Positions 1 through 8,186 of a stretch of 64,000 bases of DNA are shown here, in pieces. Numbering within the stretch: position 1 is the stretch's first letter; every line of letters begins with the position of its first letter. The notes under the pieces were generated by a model. It was given only the letters and a program-made list of their open reading frames with translations. It was not told the DNA's origin and made no database searches. Source of the DNA: Xiheimicrobium sp052034585 (GTDB lineage Bacteria > Myxococcota > Myxococcia > Myxococcales > Myxococcaceae); NCBI GenBank assembly GCA_052034585.1, contig JBPOIJ010000057.1:372001-436000 (forward strand), given 5' to 3'. The position numbers and the translations under genes are program-made.

Positions 1-18
1 AAGACCCCAACTCGACCA

Positions 19-429
19 TCAGGCCGGCGCGTGGCCGCCGAAGGTGAGCCCGACACCAGGCACTGTGTACACTTCTTCGAAGGGTCCTCGGAAACGAACA
101 GCCGCGTTCGTCCAATCGAGACTCCCAATGCTCTCGAGGAGCGCGCGGCAACAGTCTCCAATCGGCACAGTGGAGTCGCGCAATCTCAAGTCGCGCCAAC
201 TCCAAGTGAGCACCTCCCACGCGACCTCCGCTCGCTCACCCAGCTCGAAACGAATCGCAATCGCTGTACACGTGCCAATCACGATCATCATCGCGGCGAG
301 TTGCTTGCGCACACGAACATGATCGAGCGTCCGCGCTTCTGACGTCAATGTGCCAAGGCTGCATGGCGGGCTGATCAAATTCCAGCCAACCCATGCGCGA
401 ATTGGGCTTCGCATGCTGGCCGCGAACAT
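19..429 (-). CDS. Hypothetical protein, possible short membrane protein
   Basis: An open frame of 136 codons read leftward from an ATG at 429. I recognise no domain. Residues 44-62 are hydrophobic and could form one membrane segment; the rest is soluble-looking, with several Trp and acidic residues. Two in-frame ATGs at 291 and 288 give a protein of about 90 residues starting just before the hydrophobic stretch, which may be the truer start. The first 25 codons of the long form lie antisense to a stretch resembling the start of the sigma-factor gene at 3351, so the upstream half may be non-coding. It precedes no obvious operon partner. Confidence in coding is modest. Confidence 0.4.
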   Translation of the reverse strand: MFAASMRSPIRAWVGWNLISPPCSLGTLTSEARTLDHVRVRKQLAAMMIVIGTCTAIAIRFELGERAEVAWEVLTWSWRDLRLRDSTVPIGDCCRALLESIGSLDWTNAAVRFRGPFEEVYTVPGVGLTFGGHAPA

Positions 430-453
430 GAGCGACGGTCAGCCGCTGGAGCC
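405..453 (+). repeat. Diverged copy of the 5' end of the ECF sigma gene
   Basis: Positions 405-423 match 3330-3348 at 18 of 19 bases. Both are followed by an ATG opening with Met-Ser-Asp (428 and 3351), and CCGCTGGAGCC recurs at 443-453 and 3369-3379. Similarity stops soon after, and the downstream frame here does not look like a sigma factor. It reads as a truncated paralogue or a duplicated leader of the sigma-factor gene 2.9 kb away. Confidence 0.55.
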
Positions 454-518
454 TCGCCGAGCGACTGCTCGCGAGCATCGCGCCAAAGGCGCACGTGGCA
501 TTCCTCGGTCCGCTGCGG

Positions 519-3209
519 TCAGACCTGCGCCCTCTTCGTGCGCCGCCGCATGAAGAGCACGGCGACGAGGAAGATCCACAACGGCGACGGAGTGGTGACG
601 CACCCGCATCCACCTGGCTCGGTCGGCGTTCCGGTTCCGCCGTCCACGCTCCCGGCGTCGTTCGGCGAACCGCTCGTGCCCGCGTCGGTCGAGGTCATCG
701 CACCCGCGTCCATGCTGCCTCCGTCGAACTCGGTGCCGGCATCGATCGGAGTGCCCGCGTCGATAGGAGTGCCCGCGTCGATAGGAGTGCCCGCGTCGAT
801 AGGAGTGCCCGCGTCGATAGGAGTGCCCGCGTCGATCGGAGTGCCCGCGTCGATCGGAGTACCCGCGTCGATCGGAGTACCCGCGTCGATCGGAGTGCCG
901 GCGTCGATCGCAGTGCCCGCGTCGATCGGAGTACCCGCGTCGATCGGAGTGCCCGCGTCGATCGGAGTGCCCGCGTCGGTCGGAGTACCCGCGTCGGTCC
1001 GAGTGCCCGCGTCGGTCGACATACCCGCGTCGGTCGACGTACCCGCGTCACGAAGCCCTGCATCGCTCGGGCTTCCAGCATCGACGACGCCCGCGTCCAA
1101 CGAGACACAGATCTGCGCGCCTTGCCCCGACGTCGTTCCCGGAGGACACGCCTGACACACGACCGACCCGGGGTTCGCGGCGAAAGACCCTGCTGCGCAC
1201 GGCGTGCACGCGCCAGCACCCGTCCCACCGAAGAAGGTGCCTGCAGGACACGCCTGACAGCTGGTCGCGCCAGTCGAACCCGCGAACGTGCCTGCCCCAC
1301 ACGCCGTGCACGACAAGGCGCCCGTGTTCGCCGTCGCCATTCCGATCGGACACGGAGTGCAGCTCGCCGCACCGTTCGAGCTCGAGAACGAGCCGGCCTG
1401 ACACAGGGTGCACTGCGTCGCTCCAGCCGCCGAGAAGGAGCCCGCCTGACACGGACCGCAGCTCACTGATCCACTCGCCGGTGCGGACGTGCCAGCCGCG
1501 CACGGCGTACAGGTCGCCGAGCCGGCGCTCGCCGCGAACGTTCCCGCCTGACAGGCGGTGCACGACGTCGACCCGACCGACGACGACGACCCCGCACCGC
1601 ACGGAGAACACATGATCGCGCCCGGCAACGAGAACTGACCCGCCGCGCAGCTCACGCAACTCGAGGCTCCGGTCGCCGCCGAGAAGGTGCCGCCTGGACA
1701 GCTCGAGCAGGCCGTGGCGCCGGCGTCACTCGAGAAGAACCCGCCTCCACACGGCACGCAGAAGGACGAGCCAGTCGCGGACTGCGACGTCCCGGTCGGG
1801 CAGAGCGTGCACGTCGGGCTCGCAGGCATCGACGAATACGAGCCAGCAGCACAGAACGAACACGAGGCCGCACCCGCGTCTGACGAGGTGCCAGTCGGGC
1901 ACGGACTGCACGACGTCGCGGCGCTGAGCGAGAAGGTGCCCGCGCTGCAGAGCGTGCACTGCGCCGCACCGGGGTTCGAGAAGCGGCCTGCAGCGCACTG
2001 CGTGCAGAACGACGACCCAGCATCGGACGCGAAGGTGCCAGCGCTGCACAACGGGCACATCGCCGCGCCGACGACCGCATTCGAGGTGCCAGGGCTACAG
2101 AACGAGCAACTCCCGGCGCCGGGCATCGATGAGTAGCGCCCCGTGGGGCAGGGCGTACAGAGGCTCGCTCCCGCGTCGCTGAACGTGCCCACCGAACACG
2201 AGGCACACGCCAACGCGCCCTGAAGGCTCGTGAACGTTCCGGCATTGCACGCCGAGCAGCCCGCGCCTGCCGTCGCTCCCGCCGTCCCCGGCTGACAGAA
2301 CGAGCAGAGCGCCGCGCCGCCGTCGGCCGTCGTGCCCTGGGGGCAGTCGAAGCACGCGACCGCCCCGGTGGTGGTGACGAACTGGTTCACCGGACACGCC
2401 GTGCATGGCGCGTTTCCACTCGACGAGAACGTGCCTGCCTGACACTCACCCGCCATCGTTCCCGTCGGAGCGAGGGTCGCGCCACGCAGGGTGATTCGCC
2501 AGCCCACGTCGATTTGGGCGTTCGACAGCTCGCGGTCCCAGGCGTTGGCGGTGCCCTGGTCGGGAACGCCGATCGCGTCGACGGCGTCCGTCGCGGTGGC
2601 GTCTCCGTTGTTGTTCCAGACCGCGGTGTTGTTGAAGGTCGCGAGCGTGAGCACGAAGCTCGAGGTGCCGGTGAGGCCGTTCAGGTCGACGAGCGGAACG
2701 CCGAACTCGATGACGTCGTTCGTCGCGGAGATGACGACTTGGGAGCCGGCGATGCCGTACCAAGTCCCCGAGTCGAACCACTCCACGACGGCGACGCCGA
2801 GCGTGTTGACGTGCAGAGCGAGCTGCCGCTTCGGTCGAAGGCCATCGCGCACGCCGAGGTTGCCCTGATCACCCAAGAACGCCTGGCCACCCGCCTGGAG
2901 GGTGTCGATCCCGATGGCGACGTGCGGAGCACTGAGGCTCGTGATGTTGGCCATGCGAACCAACCCGAACAGGGTCGTTCCGTCGGTAGTGAGCCTCACT
3001 TCCGTGAGGTCGTTGTCGTCGGTCATTCCTGGATCGGTTCGACGGTCTCCGACCACCTCGTGGAGAATCCACTCGTCGTCCGATGACGCCGTGACGTGCG
3101 CGCCCGGTCGAACGACGACCGTCCAATCAGTCGCCACGCCATCGACGATGCGCCCACCAGCCACTGCAGAAGCGGCCGCGAGGCCACACACCAGACCCAA
3201 TGCTCTCAT
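519..3209 (-). CDS. Cys-rich MYXO-CTERM surface protein with Asp-Ala-Gly stalk
   Basis: An 896-residue exported protein. Residues 1-18 are a signal peptide. Residues 20-245 form a beta-rich domain resembling DOMON/CBM9-like modules (my inference from the alternating pattern and the opening 'VDGVATDW'). Residues 255-700 are about 18 tandem Cys-rich repeats of the GCC2/GCC3 ('ephrin-receptor-like') kind, each with a C-x-x-C pair and a Gly-Thr-Phe/Ser motif. Residues 705-845 are Asp-Ala-Gly hexapeptide repeats. The tail from about 866 holds a Cys motif (CGC), a hydrophobic helix and an RRR-containing basic end, the MYXO-CTERM layout. In Myxococcota this tail is processed by a rhombosortase/CAAX-like myxosortase and leaves the protein on the cell surface. 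Adhesion or recognition is plausible but unproven. It stands alone, divergent from the sigma-factor gene. Confidence 0.88.
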   Translation of the reverse strand: MRALGLVCGLAAASAVAGGRIVDGVATDWTVVVRPGAHVTASSDDEWILHEVVGDRRTDPGMTDDNDLTEVRLTTDGTTLFGLVRMANITSLSAPHVAIGIDTLQAGGQAFLGDQGNLGVRDGLRPKRQLALHVNTLGVAVVEWFDSGTWYGIAGSQVVISATNDVIEFGVPLVDLNGLTGTSSFVLTLATFNNTAVWNNNGDATATDAVDAIGVPDQGTANAWDRELSNAQIDVGWRITLRGATLAPTGTMAGECQAGTFSSSGNAPCTACPVNQFVTTTGAVACFDCPQGTTADGGAALCSFCQPGTAGATAGAGCSACNAGTFTSLQGALACASCSVGTFSDAGASLCTPCPTGRYSSMPGAGSCSFCSPGTSNAVVGAAMCPLCSAGTFASDAGSSFCTQCAAGRFSNPGAAQCTLCSAGTFSLSAATSCSPCPTGTSSDAGAASCSFCAAGSYSSMPASPTCTLCPTGTSQSATGSSFCVPCGGGFFSSDAGATACSSCPGGTFSAATGASSCVSCAAGQFSLPGAIMCSPCGAGSSSSVGSTSCTACQAGTFAASAGSATCTPCAAGTSAPASGSVSCGPCQAGSFSAAGATQCTLCQAGSFSSSNGAASCTPCPIGMATANTGALSCTACGAGTFAGSTGATSCQACPAGTFFGGTGAGACTPCAAGSFAANPGSVVCQACPPGTTSGQGAQICVSLDAGVVDAGSPSDAGLRDAGTSTDAGMSTDAGTRTDAGTPTDAGTPIDAGTPIDAGTPIDAGTAIDAGTPIDAGTPIDAGTPIDAGTPIDAGTPIDAGTPIDAGTPIDAGTPIDAGTPIDAGTEFDGGSMDAGAMTSTDAGTSGSPNDAGSVDGGTGTPTEPGGCGCVTTPSPLWIFLVAVLFMRRRTKRAQV
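733..1050 (-). repeat. 18-bp tandem repeat array (Asp-Ala-Gly-Thr-Pro-Ile)
   Basis: About 17 consecutive 18-bp units inside the surface-protein gene. Thirteen encode DAGTPI, one DAGTAI, and the flanking units are variants (DAGTPT, DAGTRT, DAGTEF). Two silent sub-types (the gatagg and gatcgg forms) are clustered in runs, which suggests recent expansion by slippage or unequal recombination. Confidence 0.93.
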
Positions 3210-3350
3210 GTGGTCGAGAGCGTAGCGTGAAGGGCGGTCGCTTCGTCCTGTATCGAGTGGTTCGCGTTGTCGAGGCCTCGGCCAACGCGCGGCGCAGCCG
3301 TGGTGCGTTCGGGTTGCGCGACGTCAGTCGGCTTCGCATGCTTGCCGCCG

Positions 3351-4205
3351 ATGAGCGACGCCTTCACCCCGCTGGAGCCGCGCCTCAAGAGCCTCGCGTA
3401 CCGACTCCTGGGCAGCTGGGCCGACGCCGAGGACGTGGTTCAAGAAGCGCACGTCGCCTTCCTCGGGCGCTCGGCGCGCCCCGCCTCCGACAAGGCCTGG
3501 CTCGAGACGGTGGTGACGAACAAATGCCTCGACGTGCTCAAGAGTGCGCGGAGCCGGCGCGAGACCTACGTCGGGCCGTGGCTCCCGGAGCCGATGCTCT
3601 CGACGGAGTTGCTCGCCGAGAAGGATCCGTCCTCCGTCTCGCTCGCCTTCCTCACCCTGCTCGAGCGCCTGTCGCCTCTGGAGCGCGCCGCCTTCGTGCT
3701 CGCCGAGGCCTTCGACTACTCCGCCGAGGAGATCGGCGAGACGCTCGATCGAGAAGCGCCGGCCGTTCGGCAACTGCTCCATCGCGCCCGCGAGCACGTG
3801 CACGCCGCGAAGCCCCGGTTCCACCCTGACGACGAGACCCGCCAGCAGGTGATGAGCGCCTTCTTCACCGCCGTCACCAGCGGAGACGTCGCCGCCATCG
3901 AACAGGTGCTCGTCGAGCAGGCCCGGCTGCGCAGCGACGGCGGAGGCAAGGTGCGCGCGGCGCTGAACGAGCTCATCGGCGCCAACCGCATCGCGCGCTT
4001 CTTCGTCGGCATCGCGGCGAAGAACACCGTGGAGTTCGAGTACCGCGTCGCGCACGTGAACGGCGCTCCGTCGCTGCTCGTGCTCGCGGGCGGCGTGGTG
4101 CAGATGGTGGTGCAGCTCGAGACCGATGGGCGACGAGTCACCGAGGTGTCGCTCGTGCTCAATCCCGACAAGCTCGGCGCGCTCGCGAAGCACCTGGCGT
4201 CCTGA
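3351..4205 (+). CDS. ECF41-type RNA polymerase sigma factor with SnoaL-like C-terminal domain
   Basis: A 284-residue sigma factor. Region 2 lies at about residues 5-70 with the 'DAEDVVQE' helix, and region 4 at about 105-160 with 'FDYSAEEIGETL'. Residues 165-284 are a SnoaL/NTF2-like extension. The linker motif WLPEPM (77-82) and the terminal NPDKL (about 271-275) are hallmarks of group ECF41, whose C-terminal domain modulates activity in place of a classic anti-sigma factor. The ATG at 3351 is chosen because it gives the normal N-terminus; in-frame sequence back to 3267 is not sigma-like. ECF41 genes usually neighbour carboxymuconolactone decarboxylase, oxidoreductase or epimerase genes, and an oxidoreductase follows 111 bp downstream. 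I see no clear TGTCACA-type ECF41 promoter upstream. Confidence 0.9.
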   Translation: MSDAFTPLEPRLKSLAYRLLGSWADAEDVVQEAHVAFLGRSARPASDKAWLETVVTNKCLDVLKSARSRRETYVGPWLPEPMLSTELLAEKDPSSVSLAFLTLLERLSPLERAAFVLAEAFDYSAEEIGETLDREAPAVRQLLHRAREHVHAAKPRFHPDDETRQQVMSAFFTAVTSGDVAAIEQVLVEQARLRSDGGGKVRAALNELIGANRIARFFVGIAAKNTVEFEYRVAHVNGAPSLLVLAGGVVQMVVQLETDGRRVTEVSLVLNPDKLGALAKHLAS

Positions 4206-4316
4206 CCTCCGCAGAACCTGCACCTCGCGCCGACAGCGGCCCTCGATATTGCTCCGCTTCTCCTGCGGGAACGCTCGTTGCTCCTGCGGGAGCCGACCCC
4301 AACCCGGAGGTGATGC

Positions 4317-5255
4317 ATGAGAGCCGTCATGTGTGACCGGTACGGCCCGCCCGAGGTGCTTCGACTCGCCGAGATCGAGAAGCCGGTTCCGAAACCCGAC
4401 GAAGTGCTGATCAAGGTCTACGCGACGACGGTTCACGTGGGCGACACCAAGATTCGCGCGCTCCGTCCCGGCATGGGCGCCGCGCTCGATCCGTTCATCA
4501 AGACGTTCATGCGCTTCGCCGTCGGCTTCACCCACCCGCGAAAGATTCTGGGCATGGAGCTCTCTGGCGTCGTCGAGGAGACCGGCCGCGACGTCATGGG
4601 CTTCAAGAAGGGCGACCACGTCTTCTGCAGCACTGGAACTCACTTCGGCGCGTACGCCGAGTACGCGTGTTTGCCGGAGGACACTCCGCTCATGAAGAAG
4701 CCGGCGAACATGAGCCACGAAGAAGCGGCGACCATCGCCAACGGCGCGACGACCGCGCACTACGTCCTCCGCAAGGCGCGCCTCGAGCCCGGACAGAAGG
4801 TGCTCATCTACGGCGCGTCGGGGAGCGTCGGCACCTTCGCCGTTCAGCTCGCCAAGAACCTCGGCACCGAGGTGACGGGCGTCTGCAGCGGCCCCAACCT
4901 GGAATTGGTGCGCTCGCTCGGCGCCGACGCGGTCATCGACTACACGACCACCGACTTCACCCAGAACGGTGAGACCTACGACCTCATCTTCGACGCCGTC
5001 GGGAAGCTCTCGCACTCGAAGGTGAAGAACTCGCTCACCGAGACGGGCAAGTACCTGAACGTCCTCACCGACTCGGGGACCAACATGAAGGTCGCCGCCT
5101 CGGACCTCGCGTTCGTCATCGCCCAGGTCGAAGCCGGGAAGCTGAAGACGGTCATCGACCGGAGATACCCGCTCGAGCAAATCGTCGAGGCGCACCGCTA
5201 TGTCGACGGCGGTCACAAGAAGGGCAACGTGGTGGTGACGGTCGCGACCGCGTGA
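4317..5255 (+). CDS. NAD(P)-dependent medium-chain dehydrogenase/quinone oxidoreductase
   Basis: A 312-residue zinc-less MDR-superfamily oxidoreductase. A GroES-like N-terminal half (residues 1-125) carries 'GMELSGVVEETG'. The Rossmann half opens with the nucleotide-binding motif YGASGSVG near 163-170 and ends 'KKGNVVVTV', as in quinone-oxidoreductase-like proteins. No structural zinc Cys cluster is present. The ATG at 4317 sits behind GGAGG at 4306-4310. The gene follows the ECF41 sigma factor in the same direction, matching the known partner class for that group, so it is the likely regulon target. The physiological substrate cannot be told from sequence. Confidence 0.85.
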   Translation: MRAVMCDRYGPPEVLRLAEIEKPVPKPDEVLIKVYATTVHVGDTKIRALRPGMGAALDPFIKTFMRFAVGFTHPRKILGMELSGVVEETGRDVMGFKKGDHVFCSTGTHFGAYAEYACLPEDTPLMKKPANMSHEEAATIANGATTAHYVLRKARLEPGQKVLIYGASGSVGTFAVQLAKNLGTEVTGVCSGPNLELVRSLGADAVIDYTTTDFTQNGETYDLIFDAVGKLSHSKVKNSLTETGKYLNVLTDSGTNMKVAASDLAFVIAQVEAGKLKTVIDRRYPLEQIVEAHRYVDGGHKKGNVVVTVATA

Positions 5256-5316
5256 GAGGCGGAACCGTGAAAGCGCACGATGTCACGCTTGGGAGGGCCA
5301 TTTCGTCTCGAGGAGC

Positions 5317-6018
5317 ATGACTGCACTCCCGCTCCCCGACTCGTTGCTGGAGACCGATCGCCGCTGGTTGCGCTGGCAAGCCATCAGCGGCACGGTCTTC
5401 GCGCTGTTCCTCCTCGTGCATTTGATCAACCAGATGATCTCCGTCCTCGGTGCCGCCCGGTATGACGCGGCCCAGGACGCATTCCGCGCCGGCTACCAAT
5501 TCCCGTTGCTCGAAGTCGGCGTCGTCGTCGCGCCCCTCATCGTTCACGTCGTCACCGTGGTTCGCCGCTTCTTCCTGCGGCGGGCGATCACCCCGACTCA
5601 CGCGGCGCCGAGCCTGCGCGTCCGGCTTCACCGCTGGTCAGGACGCTTCCTGCTCGTCTTCGTCTTCGGGCACTTCGCGGCGACGCGCGGCACCGATCTG
5701 CTCTTCGGCACCCCACCACGCTTCGAGGGCGTGGCCTGGTCGTTCCAGTGGATGCCGCTGTACTTCTGGCCCTACTACACGCTCCTCGGGCTCGCCGGCT
5801 GGTACCACCTCGTCCACGGGCTCGGAACGGCCGGAGGGCTCCTCCAGGTGCGCTGGCTCGCTGCGCTCTCCCGCCCTCTCGTCTTTCGCACCGTGGTCGG
5901 CCTGGGAGCGACGGCGCTCCTGCTCGCGGTGCTCTCCTTCGGAGGCGTCTTGCGCGACGTCGGTCATCCCGAGACGTCGGCGTTCGCCAAGTCGGTGCTC
6001 CAGGTCTTGAAGCGCTGA
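5317..6018 (+). CDS. Multi-helix membrane protein resembling the SdhC/FrdC-type cytochrome b subunit
   Basis: A 233-residue integral membrane protein with about five hydrophobic helices (near 25-45, 65-85, 105-125, 150-170 and 195-215). Conserved-looking His residues sit within or at the ends of helices ('LVHLINQ', 'VIHVVTVV' read as IVHVV, 'FGHFAA', 'WYHLVHG'). This His pattern resembles diheme cytochrome b subunits of succinate dehydrogenase/fumarate reductase. No flavoprotein or iron-sulfur subunit is nearby, so it is either an orphan subunit or a distinct heme-b quinone protein. The next gene starts 15 bp downstream, suggesting co-transcription. The family resemblance is by pattern only. 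Confidence 0.6.
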   Translation: MTALPLPDSLLETDRRWLRWQAISGTVFALFLLVHLINQMISVLGAARYDAAQDAFRAGYQFPLLEVGVVVAPLIVHVVTVVRRFFLRRAITPTHAAPSLRVRLHRWSGRFLLVFVFGHFAATRGTDLLFGTPPRFEGVAWSFQWMPLYFWPYYTLLGLAGWYHLVHGLGTAGGLLQVRWLAALSRPLVFRTVVGLGATALLLAVLSFGGVLRDVGHPETSAFAKSVLQVLKR

Positions 6019-6032
6019 GCTACCGTCGAGGC

Positions 6033-6578
6033 GTGAACCCGCCGCAGCACCAGCTCAAGGCCGAGCTGCTCGCACGAAGGCGTGCCCTCCCGTCCCATCC
6101 GGAGTGGGGAACGACCCTCATCGCCCGCCTCGAGCCGCTGCCGAAGGGTGCGGACGAGGTGCGAAGGCTCTGCACGACGACGCTGCTCGACCCGGTCGCC
6201 CTCGCTCATCCGCAGTGGGAGGCGGTGGTTCGGAAGCTGCTCGACCTCACCTGGAGCTGGAAGGATGCCTGCCGCACCATCGGTGGCTTCGAGGCGCCCG
6301 ACGATCCAGCCGACGACGAGAGCGACATGGGCGAGGTGTACGAAGAACTGCACACCTTCGATGCGGTCCTTCGGTTGCTCGCGACGCCAGGGGCCTCGAG
6401 TCACCCGGCGTGGGCGCGCCTCGTGGAAGAGGCCTGCCGGGTGAAGACGGAGCGGGTGCCCGACCTCGGCTTCGGCAAACCAGCGGCGGAGCTGCTCCTC
6501 GAGGCTGTCTCCGAAGAGCTTCGGGCGGGCGACGGTGGCGCACTGGTCCGCCGCACCTGGCGGCTCGTTCCTGAGTGA
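6033..6578 (+). CDS. Hypothetical soluble protein
   Basis: A 181-residue, acidic, mostly helical protein that I do not recognise. The GTG at 6033 lies 15 bp after the preceding stop and avoids the overlap that an earlier start would need. There is no signal peptide or membrane helix. It contains a run of Asp/Glu around residues 90-105 ('DPADDESDMGE') and several Trp. Its last codons (VRRTWRLVPE) recur in degenerate form downstream at 6708-6740, so its 3' end seems to have been partly duplicated. Confidence 0.7.
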   Translation: MNPPQHQLKAELLARRRALPSHPEWGTTLIARLEPLPKGADEVRRLCTTTLLDPVALAHPQWEAVVRKLLDLTWSWKDACRTIGGFEAPDDPADDESDMGEVYEELHTFDAVLRLLATPGASSHPAWARLVEEACRVKTERVPDLGFGKPAAELLLEAVSEELRAGDGGALVRRTWRLVPE

Positions 6579-6762
6579 CCCTCGAACGCGTTGGCGAGCC
6601 CGTTTCCGAAGAGATTCGAGCTGGTCACGTTCCGGCATGACCGCCTCGGGAGCGATCTGCGGCGCGGCGGCGAGGCTGTCTGCGAAGTGAGTCGAGCTGG
6701 CCGCGGGTTCACCGCACCTGGCGCTCGTTCCGGAGTTGCGGCGCGGCGGCGAGGCCGTCTCG
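6579..6762. repeat. Intergenic array of degenerate copies of the upstream gene's 3' end
   Basis: Segments around 6596-6640, 6660-6735 and 6735-6765 resemble each other and 6498-6575. Shared elements are a 'GAGGC(T/C)GTCT' core, 'GAAG(A)T/A..TCGAGCTGG' and 'CACCGCACCTGGCG.CTCGTTCC'. No coding frame of note crosses the gap. A related 'GTGTCTGAGAAGTGAG' stretch lies near 8155-8172. It looks like decayed partial duplications. Confidence 0.5.
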
Positions 6763-8103
6763 TCACTGAGTCAGGCTCGCGCTCCCGAGCTCGAGCACCT
6801 GGAGGTCGGCGAAGCGCTCGCCCCCGGTGTTGCCGAACCCGAACAGGATTCGCCGGCGAGGTGCATCGAAGATGGCCGAGCAGCTCCCACGCGCCGTCGG
6901 AGCCGCGCCCGCACTCACCCGCGACCACGCGGGCGTCGCCCCGAGCGAGAGCACCGACAGTTGATCGACCGCGCTCACCGCGTTCGGCGTCCCCGACCAG
7001 ACGAAGAACCGGTGCGTCGAAGCGTCGACCGCACCACAGCCATTGCGCCGGCCGGGAGCGTCGCTCGTCGGAGGCGCGAGCCGCGTCCATCGCATACTCA
7101 CCAGGTCGAGCGCCCAGGCGTCTTGCGCCGGGTTCACCGAGTTGCCCACGTCAGGCACCTGGCCTCCGGAGAAGACGATGAGCCGATCACCGTCCACCGC
7201 CCAGAAGAACCCGTAGCGACCACTCGGCCCGCTACCCGTGTCCACCCGCGCCCACGCGGCGTTCGGCACCTCGAGCGCCAACGTGTGCACGGAAGAAGAC
7301 ACGTCGCTCCCGGTGTAGCCGCCGAAGCTGATCAGCCGGTGCCGTGCGGTGTCGTGGACGAGCGCTCCGAGCGTCGTCGAGGGGCCACCCGTCGCCGGCA
7401 ACCGCTCGAACCGCGCCGGCGTCGCCGTGACGTCCAACCGATACACCTCACCGGTCGGATCCATCGAGGTGCTCTCTCCGCCGAAGAGGAGGAACTCACC
7501 GGGCCGGGTCCCCAGCGCGAAGCGGCCGCCCGCGACCATCGGCGCGTTCATCGCGTCCACCCGCTCCCATCGCTGGGTCCGCAGGTCCATGCGCCAGAGG
7601 TCGTTCACGATGGTGAACTGCCGCGGCACGAAGCTGAAGCCGCCATAGAGCCAGAGCACGTCCGGCGATGCAGGGTCGATGATCAGCTGCGGGTGCTCGC
7701 GCGGATCAGGCCCGTCGGCCGCGGCCCAACGAATCGGCGTCGACCATTTCACCGTCGCCTCCACCGGCAGGCGTATGGGCGTCACCTCCGTCTTTCCGCC
7801 GCAGGTGAGCTCGACCTCGACGACCGCGCTCGCCGCGAGCGTCTCGTATCCACTCCGGTACACTAGGACGTCTCCCTCGAGCCAGGCCTCGGCGCCGGCC
7901 GGAATCGTGACCACCCGCAGGCTCGCGTCCGACCGCGAGGGCTTCAAGGCCACCCGCACCTCGGCGCCTTGAGCGACCGACGTCGGCAGCTCGGGCGCGA
8001 GACCGCAGGGCGTGAGCGTCACCGGCCTCACGTCGAAGGAGCCCGTGAGCGGCGGGGCTCCACACGCGGTGAGCGTGAGAAAAGTGGCAAGAGCAGGGCG
8101 CAT
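6763..8103 (-). CDS. Kelch-repeat beta-propeller lipoprotein
   Basis: A 446-residue exported protein. The start at 8103 gives 'MRPALATFLTLTACGAPP', a signal peptide with lipobox L-T-A-C (Cys14). Residues 20-120 form a small beta domain. Residues 130-446 hold six Kelch-like blades with Gly-Gly or Gly-rich turns ('LWLYGGFS', 'FLLFGGES', 'LISFGGYT', 'LIVFSGGQ', 'FFVWSGT', 'ILFGFGN'). It probably sits on the inner or outer membrane as a lipid-anchored binding protein; the ligand is unknown. In-frame sequence upstream of 8103 is Arg-rich shadow and is not included. A second Kelch lipoprotein is encoded at 35268. Confidence 0.85.
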   Translation of the reverse strand: MRPALATFLTLTACGAPPLTGSFDVRPVTLTPCGLAPELPTSVAQGAEVRVALKPSRSDASLRVVTIPAGAEAWLEGDVLVYRSGYETLAASAVVEVELTCGGKTEVTPIRLPVEATVKWSTPIRWAAADGPDPREHPQLIIDPASPDVLWLYGGFSFVPRQFTIVNDLWRMDLRTQRWERVDAMNAPMVAGGRFALGTRPGEFLLFGGESTSMDPTGEVYRLDVTATPARFERLPATGGPSTTLGALVHDTARHRLISFGGYTGSDVSSSVHTLALEVPNAAWARVDTGSGPSGRYGFFWAVDGDRLIVFSGGQVPDVGNSVNPAQDAWALDLVSMRWTRLAPPTSDAPGRRNGCGAVDASTHRFFVWSGTPNAVSAVDQLSVLSLGATPAWSRVSAGAAPTARGSCSAIFDAPRRRILFGFGNTGGERFADLQVLELGSASLTQ

Positions 8104-8186
8104 GGCGGACGACTCAGCAAGCCGTACGCCGAGGCCCGCAGCGGGCGGGTGCGAAGGTGTCTGAGAAGTGAGACGCCGAGAGGGCT

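Noticed and set aside
733..1050. CRISPR-like array
   Set aside because: Repeats are directly adjacent without spacers, keep the reading frame and encode a hexapeptide.
495..1469. Long rightward frame rich in Val-Asp-Arg-Ser repeats
   Set aside because: It is the antisense reading of the 18-bp repeat array and Cys-rich region of the surface protein on the other strand.
3324..5216. 630-codon leftward frame opposite the sigma factor and oxidoreductase genes
   Set aside because: Its composition is that of an antisense shadow in high-GC DNA, and both genes on the other strand have clear family motifs.
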